Source of the DNA: Diogma glabrata | Taxonomy: Eukaryota; Arthropoda; Insecta; Diptera; Cylindrotomidae | DNA length: 64,000 nt | Reading direction: 5' to 3' | Assembly (NCBI GenBank): GCA_963693315.1 | Contig: OY856186.1 | Span: forward strand, 368,864,850 to 368,928,849 | Shown: positions 57,250 to 64,000 of the stretch, piece by piece | Numbering within the stretch: the stretch's first letter is position 1 | How the letters are laid out: each line of letters begins with the position of its first letter | Notes under the pieces: model-generated | What the model saw: only the letters and a program-made list of their open reading frames with translations | What the model was told of the DNA's origin: nothing | Database searches by the model: none | Position numbers and translations under genes: made by a program

Positions 57250-59806
57250 GGTAACATTACCGCCAATTGTCTCTCTTCTGAGACATCTCTTTCATAATTC
57301 CGTACCCTCCGTAACCCCTTTTTATACTATCCATGATTTTTCTCTTTCTTCTTCCCCTTTTTATTTTTCCCTCCACAGATCCTTCCAAAACATCTCTTAA
57401 CAAACATTACCTTCTTACTACGTGTCCGATCCAATTCCTTTTTTTCCACTTTCCACTTTTCTTTCCTTTTTCTTTCCCTTGTCTTTACTAGACTACGTTC
57501 CTCTCCTCTTCTTAGAACTTCCTCATTTCTCACGTTGTCTATTCACTTGATCTGAAGAACTCTTCTCCAAATCCACATTTTAAAACTCTCTAACTTACTA
57601 ATTTTCTTCTTTGCTAAGGTCTTAGTTTCACATCCAATCCTTGTTTTTATTTCTTTTGATTCACTCCAGTCTTCCATCACCTCAGTTCCCAGATATTTGT
57701 ACTTTTTCTCCTGTTCTAGTCTTTCTTCACCTACAATGATGTTTAGCATTTCTTTCTTTCCTATTTTCATTACCTTGGACTTTCGCACATTTGTTTCAAC
57801 ATTCTGTTCAGTTCTTCTTCTCTTCCTGCAAAGATCACCATGTAGTCTGCGAATCGAACGCTCGCAATTTTTCTTCCTTCTATACACCAGCATTCCTGTA
57901 CCATTTCGTCCATGTAAATATCAAAACGAGTCAGAGATAAACAACATTCTTGTTTCACTCCTTTTCCAATCCTCAAAGCAGTCTGTCCTGCTGGTGCCAA
58001 TCCATAAAGCTGCTCTAAGGTTCATATACAGCTTGCTTATTATCCTCCTTTCTCTCCAGTCAACTCCTTTCTGTTTTAATATCTCCAACAATATCCCCCA
58101 CAAAGGACAATCGAAGGCTTTTTCCAAGTCTACAAAGCAAAGGTAAACCTCCCTGTCCTTTTCTGTAAAGCGCTCAACGATGAACTTTACGACTCCCAGT
58201 GCTTCTCTTTTACCAATGCCCTTTCTAAAAACTGAACTGCCCCTCGTCAGCGCTCTCCTCCACCACTCTTGTTATACGCCTATTTATTACTATCAGCAAG
58301 ATTTTAGCATCATGCATACCTAGACTGATGGTTCTGTGTTCTTCACACTTCTTCGTTCCTTTTTTTTAGCCATTGGAATCATTTCGGATCTCAAAAAGTT
58401 TTCAGGCCACTCCACACTTTCATATATCTCGTTGCACAGTGATGTTAACTCTCTCATGCTTTCCTCCTGCAGACACCTCAACAATTCCACTGGTATCTCA
58501 TCAATTCCTTCTGCCTTGCTACTTTTCATATCTTTCATTGCTGCTCTCATCTCATCCAGTATAATACTTGGGTCGATGTTATCTCTTGGTACTTTGTCTT
58601 CTCTCTCTACGTTTAGAACCTAAAGTTTTTCCTTTGCCTTATAGAGCTCCTCCATATATTCTTTCCATCTTTGCAGAATGAGTTTTTCTTCTTTCAGAAC
58701 TACACCCTCCTGACTCTTCACTTTTTTACATTTCACTCTGTTCCTAACTTTTGTCGTTGTTACTTCTCTTACTTTGTTATATACCAGATCATGCCGTCCA
58801 GATTTCTTTAATTTCTTTACACTCATTATTATACCATGCCTTCTTTGCTCTGTCAGTTTCCTTTCTCAATTCTGTGTTCACTCTTCTATACTTCATTGCT
58901 CCTTCTTCAGTATTTAACTTTTTAAACTTTCGTCTTTTCTCCATTTTATCCATCATACCCTGTGTAATCTACGGCTTCTTTGTTTTGATTCCTTTCTTGT
59001 ATCCTACACAATTTTCACACACTGTTCACTATCCTCTACTATGGTTGTTTTTAAAATTCTCATTTCACTTTCCATATTCAAACCTATTTTTTCGGCATTC
59101 AGAGATCGCTCGTCAATCATTATAAAGTCTATTTGGTTTCTATAGAGATCACCAGGTGATTTTCAAGTATACAACCTTCGTTTATGATGCTTAAGCCACG
59201 TGTTGGTAGTTATTAACTTCTTTTCTTAACAAAATTCAATCATCCTATCTCCTCTTTCATTTCTCAATCCCAGGCCAGATTTTCCAACTTCTCACTCGAC
59301 CTCTTCTGCCCCCACACTTGCGTTCCAATCCCCCATCACAAAGTGACAGCAGCCCTTCCCTTCCTCGTTCAGAATCTCTTCAATCCAGTCATAAACCCTT
59401 TCCACCTCTTCGTGATCATAGGCTCTTGTAGGCATGTACACTTGAATGACTAGAATACTCTTTGGAGCGCTGTTTATCTTTAATGTTATAATTCTATCAC
59501 AGTCATATATTACCTTACTAATACAATTTAATCTGTTATTTACAATAAAACCCACTCCGTTCTTTCCTCGCTTTCCTCCACTGAAGTAGAACACACCGTC
59601 TTCCACATGTTCCTCACCAAATCCAGCCTCTCTCACTTCACTAATCCCAAGTACATCCATGTTGTTCCTAATCATTTCCCTTCTCAAGATTTCTAGCTTT
59701 TCTTCGTTAAGCATACTTCTCAGATTCCACGTTCCAAACCTTATTTTGTTATCACTTCTCCTCTCCTGTTCACGTGTAGTCTTTGTGCACTGTTCCCTCC
59801 GGAAAT
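57250..59806 (-). pseudogene. Decayed LINE with endonuclease and reverse transcriptase, minus strand
   Basis: Read on the minus strand, an endonuclease starts near 59745 (FGTWNLRSML) and continues through DVLGISEVRE and HFVMGDWNASVG (near 59310). RT segments follow: SKAEGIDEIPVELL (near 58510), EKAFDCPLWGILL (near 58120), a GVKQECCLS motif, and FADYMVIFAG (near 57860), where the active-site FADD has become FADY. KYKYLGTEVMED, WIWRRVLQIK and VRNEEVLRRGEERS follow down to 57480. Successive pieces lie in different frames with several stops. The protein resembles the endonuclease-RT class common in insect genomes and is distinct from the RTE copy at the window start, sharing little beyond catalytic motifs. 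The clade was not determined. It is inactive. Confidence 0.85.
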
Positions 59807-60407
59807 CCTATTGGGAAACTATTCCGGTATTGTATTTAGTATTCAAAGAACTCATACTATTTTTTCTTCTTCTCCTACACCTTTTCTTGGAACACCTTTT
59901 TTTTTTACTATTCTATTTATATAATTTACCACATATTTAGTTTTTGAATTTTAAATATTTTAATGTTTAGCGTTTTAGATTTATTGTATTAGTTTTCTAA
60001 TATTATAATTCTTTTTTAAAGTTTTGAATGTTAGTTTTCCAACTGATAAACTTTTTCACTCTAATTCTCTAGTTTTTTTTTATTTAGAAATTTCTACTTT
60101 TTAAATTTTATTTTTTCAGTTTAAATCTGTCACTTTTCAATTTTTTGGTTAATTTTATAATGATCTGTTTTGATAATTTATTTCCAGCCATTGGTTTCGG
60201 GTACAGTAGTTATCCCTTCAAAAACGCTATTTGATTACGCTATAATTTTTATAACGTTTAGCAGTAAAACATAATCTTTCTGAAAATGGCAAATTATTGC
60301 TTTCCTGAGGCTTCATAATTAATTGCTGGCGCCTAGACTCACTCTTTTCAAGTTTGTTTCACTCTTGTTTTGGAGTAGAATTATGGCATGGTGGCAATAA
60401 AGCACAA
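59807..60407. other. Non-coding stretch, nothing identifiable
   Basis: AT-rich; the first part may be the 5' leader of the decayed LINE. Confidence 0.4.
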
Positions 60408-61039
60408 ATATATGAGCAATTTCACGCAAGTTCAGCAAATTTTTGGGAAATTTTGACTTGACCCCTTTTAATTTTGATTATTTTTTGTTTATAGATAGTC
60501 TTTCATAAATAAAAATACAAGTTCTCTTAGAATTTTTTTTTTTCGACCAGGGGTCTTCACACGATGCCCCTCAATTTTTTGTTATTTTGTGATGTGAGTG
60601 CATTTTGACGAGCGATTGTAGAAAAACTACTGAATCGATTTTCATAAATGATATGTCGTTGAAAGGGAGCCGAAAAAAAAGAGGCTATGCCATCTTTTTT
60701 TCAATTACACCGTTTTTTTCTTATGTTACACCGTTAAAAATTATTTCAAAAAATTAACAGTGTACATTTTTAGAAACTTTGTTTTAATACCTATTCAACG
60801 ACATATCATTTATGAAAATCGATTCAGTAGTTTTTCTACAATCGCTCGTCAAAATGCACTCACATCACAAAATAACAAAAAATTGAGGGGCACCCTGTGA
60901 AGACCCCTGGTCGAAAAAAAAAATTCTAAGAGAACTTGTATTTTTTATTTATGAAAGACAATCTATAAACAAAAAATAATCAAAATTAAAAGGGGTCAAG
61001 TCAAAACGTTGTTGAATCTTCGTGAAATTGCTCATATAT
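60408..61039. repeat. 632-bp foldback, arms about 250 bp, 130-bp spacer
   Basis: Left arm 60408..60663 starts ATATATGAGCAATTTCACG; right arm 60794..61039 ends with its complement. Shared blocks include TTGACTTGACCCCTTTTAAT, CGACCAGGGGTCTTCACA and GACGAGCGATTGTAGAAAA. Identity of the arms is high, with small indels near 60425-60460. The spacer contains two ACACCGTT units. No target duplication was resolved and no protein frame is present. Confidence 0.85.
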
Positions 61040-64000
61040 AATCTCAGAAAGCTGAAAAATAATAAGAGAAATGGGACTTAAACGAAATCTGATAAAAATT
61101 TATTTTATTCAACTCGTAAAAAATATTTTTGAAAAGTGAGGGTAACTGAGAACTAAGCTATTAAAGAAAACTTTGAAAACAGAACAATGAAAACAAATAA
61201 AACAATAAATATGTTACGTCAATTTTTTGTCACACATCGTGGGACACATCGTGAGACTTGACAATAGAAATCTTAAATAAAAATTCTAAAAAAATATCGT
61301 TGGCGCATATTAACGCTAAATGGGGAACTCCTTTTGATCTACGGTTGTGACAGTCTCGCGTACTCCCTGTTTGAAAAATGAGTTAATTCCCAATAATGAA
61401 AAATGAGTTAATGCAAAATACAATATACTACTGGTAATAACAGAGAGATATAGTTACCCAAGCTGATATCTTAGGAGGGCTAGTTGATGAAATTTAATTC
61501 TTGAAATGCAGTACGTTCGATCGATTCATATAATACTACTTGGTGATGCATTTCATTTTTGAATAGAAGGATTTCTGTTCATCCTCAAAATGGTTTCCGC
61601 TAAGTAACAAATATTCTCTCTACTTATGATCATAACCGTAGCGTCATAATGTGAATAATTAACACAGTAAATCACCATTCTTCACCATCGCTATAGCTCA
61701 TACAGGCAACATCACATGCATTTGAAAAACCCATACTACGAATAACTAAACTATTTTTACTTTTCAAACAACTAAGATAAAACTTTTTAAGTTTCTATTT
61801 TAGTTACACTATGCCACATAGACCCCCTTATCAGTGTTATTAACATTTTTAACCCGAAGCTGTGAAAATTTTGCATCATAATGACTTATTGCGCGTAATA
61901 AGCTTAGATGATGAGTATACTATCCATTCAGACTTACTTACAAAATTTTGTGACTGTAGATTACAAAGCACTGATTTTTAATTTTTTACAGAGTCTTGTC
62001 TCATAGTATTTGAAACTAGAATCAAAGAGGGATCGGTGTCAGAATTTTGATCCTTTTTTATAAAATACAAAACATGTACCAGGGAACACTGCTGAAAATA
62101 GGTTGATATTATTGGAGCGTTGATTAATGATACATCAGACTTGGTGTTATTCTGAAAACTGGGTTTGAGGGCTTTTTGGGATTTGGATTTTAACTTATGC
62201 AATAAAGTTTATTTGGTTTCATTCTAAATTACACAGCCTGAAGAGTTTATTAACAAATGATCGTTTAGATAAATGTCGCTTAGACATCAAATCATATTTT
62301 GGGATTTCTCAAACTAACAGTCGATTAAGATCTAAAACAAAATTATGTCAGTTAGTTCTAAACCACCGGTTTTTTTGTGTTTTCCAATGTTAATTAAATA
62401 TTGACTGACTTCTCGAGCAACCATAAAATAAGGAAAGACCAACATCTTCCAAGGAAAAAGTAATAAAAATTAAAATACTATAAAAATTTCCCAAACATTA
62501 AAAAAAATATTAAGGTTCGTTAAGAAAACACACAAATTAGCACTCCCTCTAACTTATATAAATTTTCTTTTCTTAACATGTCATTATTATTGCAGTTCAC
62601 CTTTTTCTACTCTAATTACCAACCTGTATATGTTTAAACGTAATAAAATACGCGATAGGGATATCCATACAATTATTCAAAAATGCCGTAAATTATTTTG
62701 ATAATGTATGTTACTGGCGAAAGGTAATTATATTTGTGTTTTTTTTTTAGTTTTGAGTTGGAAAATTTGATTATAATAATAGCGACATAAAAATATAATA
62801 ACATATCGCACGATTGAGATTGTGTTAATTAATGTTGTAGTTTTTAGTTTTATTTGAATTTTGTTTTTGATAAATCGTTTTGTAATTAAAATATTAAAAT
62901 TATTTATCGACAAAAATTTATATGGAAGTTTATATATAAGTAGATATTTTTTGGATTTATGAGTATGAACATATATTACACTATTGGAAAATTTTTGTTT
63001 TTACATCAGGATTTGTGGAATGTTAATGAAATGAACTAATTTTCTTGTTAATACGAATGCTAATTAATTAATTTTTATAATTATACTTTTATACTTATTG
63101 GTCGGTATCTGCTTTTCACAACACATTAGCACAATTTATATTTTAAAATTTTCTGACAGTTTGTCCAATCAATTGAATCTTTGTTCAGAAAAACGATTTT
63201 CATTTTTGAGTGTTTAAACGTTTTTTTAAAATTTCGTGCCTTTCAATTCGTGCTATAAAGAATTGTTTCTTGGTAGGTTTTCCAATTAATTTAAGGAGAA
63301 ACTTACTTTTTGTGTACGCAATCATTTAATCAAAACCATTTTTAGCATAAAAATGTTGAGAAAATTTGTGTGTTGGTTTTGTTCGTGACATTGAAATAAA
63401 AATTAATTTACTTTGATGTTCTCATGAACATAGACGGATGTAGTTATAGATTGTATGCTACTAAAAATAAAGTCAACTAATATAATATACTGTCGACTAA
63501 TATACTAATACTAATAGCCGACTAAACACTAGTTTACAAGAAAAATCTCCCTAAATAAAACCCAACTTTTCTTATAGATTTTGACCGACTGAACACGAAT
63601 ATCATATTCAATTTTTTTGGTTAGCTCTTATTTTTGAGATATTCGAGAAAAACTCAAAATTTGTGGAAATATTAAAAAAAAATTTATTTTTGATTTTTTT
63701 TTTCAACTTTTTTCGAGTATAACTTCCAGAATCCTTGATGGATGATTACAGAAAACTCAAAATGTTTGTTAACATCTTTACTATGTACTTTTTTCATTAA
63801 TACATTAAATTTGTTTGTTTTGTAAAATATGCTACCCAAAAACTGGAATAATCTTTTTTTCACCGAAATAATTTTTTTTAGCAAATATTTCAGAAACAAG
63901 AGCTAACCTAAAAAATAAATGTGATATTCGTGCTCAGCAGGTCAAAATCCAAAAGAAAAGTTAGGTTTTAGTCAGGGAGACAAAAAAAGATCAAAATTTC
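61040..64000. other. Long non-coding stretch, nothing identifiable
   Basis: AT-rich with no recognisable element end. A minus-strand frame at 61978..62202 (74 codons) has fairly normal composition (QKALKPSFQNNTKSDVSL) and could be a remnant exon, but there is no supporting signal. Other frames are AT-driven. Confidence 0.4.

Noticed and set aside
57697..59125. Plus-strand frames of 149 and 124 codons
   Set aside because: They are antisense to the decayed minus-strand LINE, which shows real endonuclease and RT motifs; the plus-strand products are serine- and phenylalanine-rich shadows.
1..64000. tRNA or rRNA genes
   Set aside because: No A-box/B-box pair with a foldable cloverleaf and no rRNA-like block was noticed by eye on either strand; a tRNAscan-type search was not possible.

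Overview
The window is AT-rich (roughly 70%) eukaryotic DNA, most likely from an insect. The evidence is the mix of mobile elements: an RTE-type LINE, a BEL/Pao LTR element, a Penelope-like element with a GIY-YIG domain, and many non-autonomous elements shaped like Helentron-associated elements (HINE/DINE-1). There are no operons, ribosome-binding sites or compact gene order, and no complete host gene is visible. Only one long intact reading frame exists, the RTE protein at 101..3184; almost everything else is decaying or non-coding. The species cannot be named from the sequence. Layout, left to right: 1-3.2 kb holds an RTE LINE with an intact endonuclease-RT protein. 4.09-6.30 kb holds a small element bounded by two 250-bp LTR-like repeats. 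11.5-33 kb is a dense pile of two repeat families, labelled A and B here. Both share the HINE layout: a short 5' motif, an inverted copy of it near the 3' end, then a small stem-loop and a fixed tail. They are nested with two 1.56-1.57 kb terminal-inverted-repeat elements (12.13-13.69 and 16.68-18.25 kb), MITEs and long palindromes. 36.2-37.8 kb holds a broken Penelope-like element with an inverted partial copy and a hammerhead-like motif. 40.0-48.55 kb holds a broken BEL/Pao element with a 5-bp target duplication; its 3' LTR is split by a 3.25-kb insertion that has its own 4-bp target duplication. 49.18-52.28 kb is an apparently exact tandem duplication of a 1549-bp unit built from 329-bp monomers. 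53.47-54.78 kb is the most complete family B copy. 57.25-59.81 kb is a decayed LINE on the minus strand. 60.4-61.04 kb is a long foldback. Possible host-gene traces are few: a 64-codon minus-strand open segment behind a plausible splice acceptor at 46054..46248 (inside the 3.25-kb insertion), a similar 65-codon segment at 33271..33469, a coiled-coil reading frame at 39765..40003 cut by the BEL insertion, and a one-stop reading frame at 39331..39651. None could be named. The window therefore reads as a nested transposon landscape. Insertion order can be read from the boundaries: the 3.25-kb insertion is younger than the BEL element, and the 12.13-kb TIR element is younger than its family A host.
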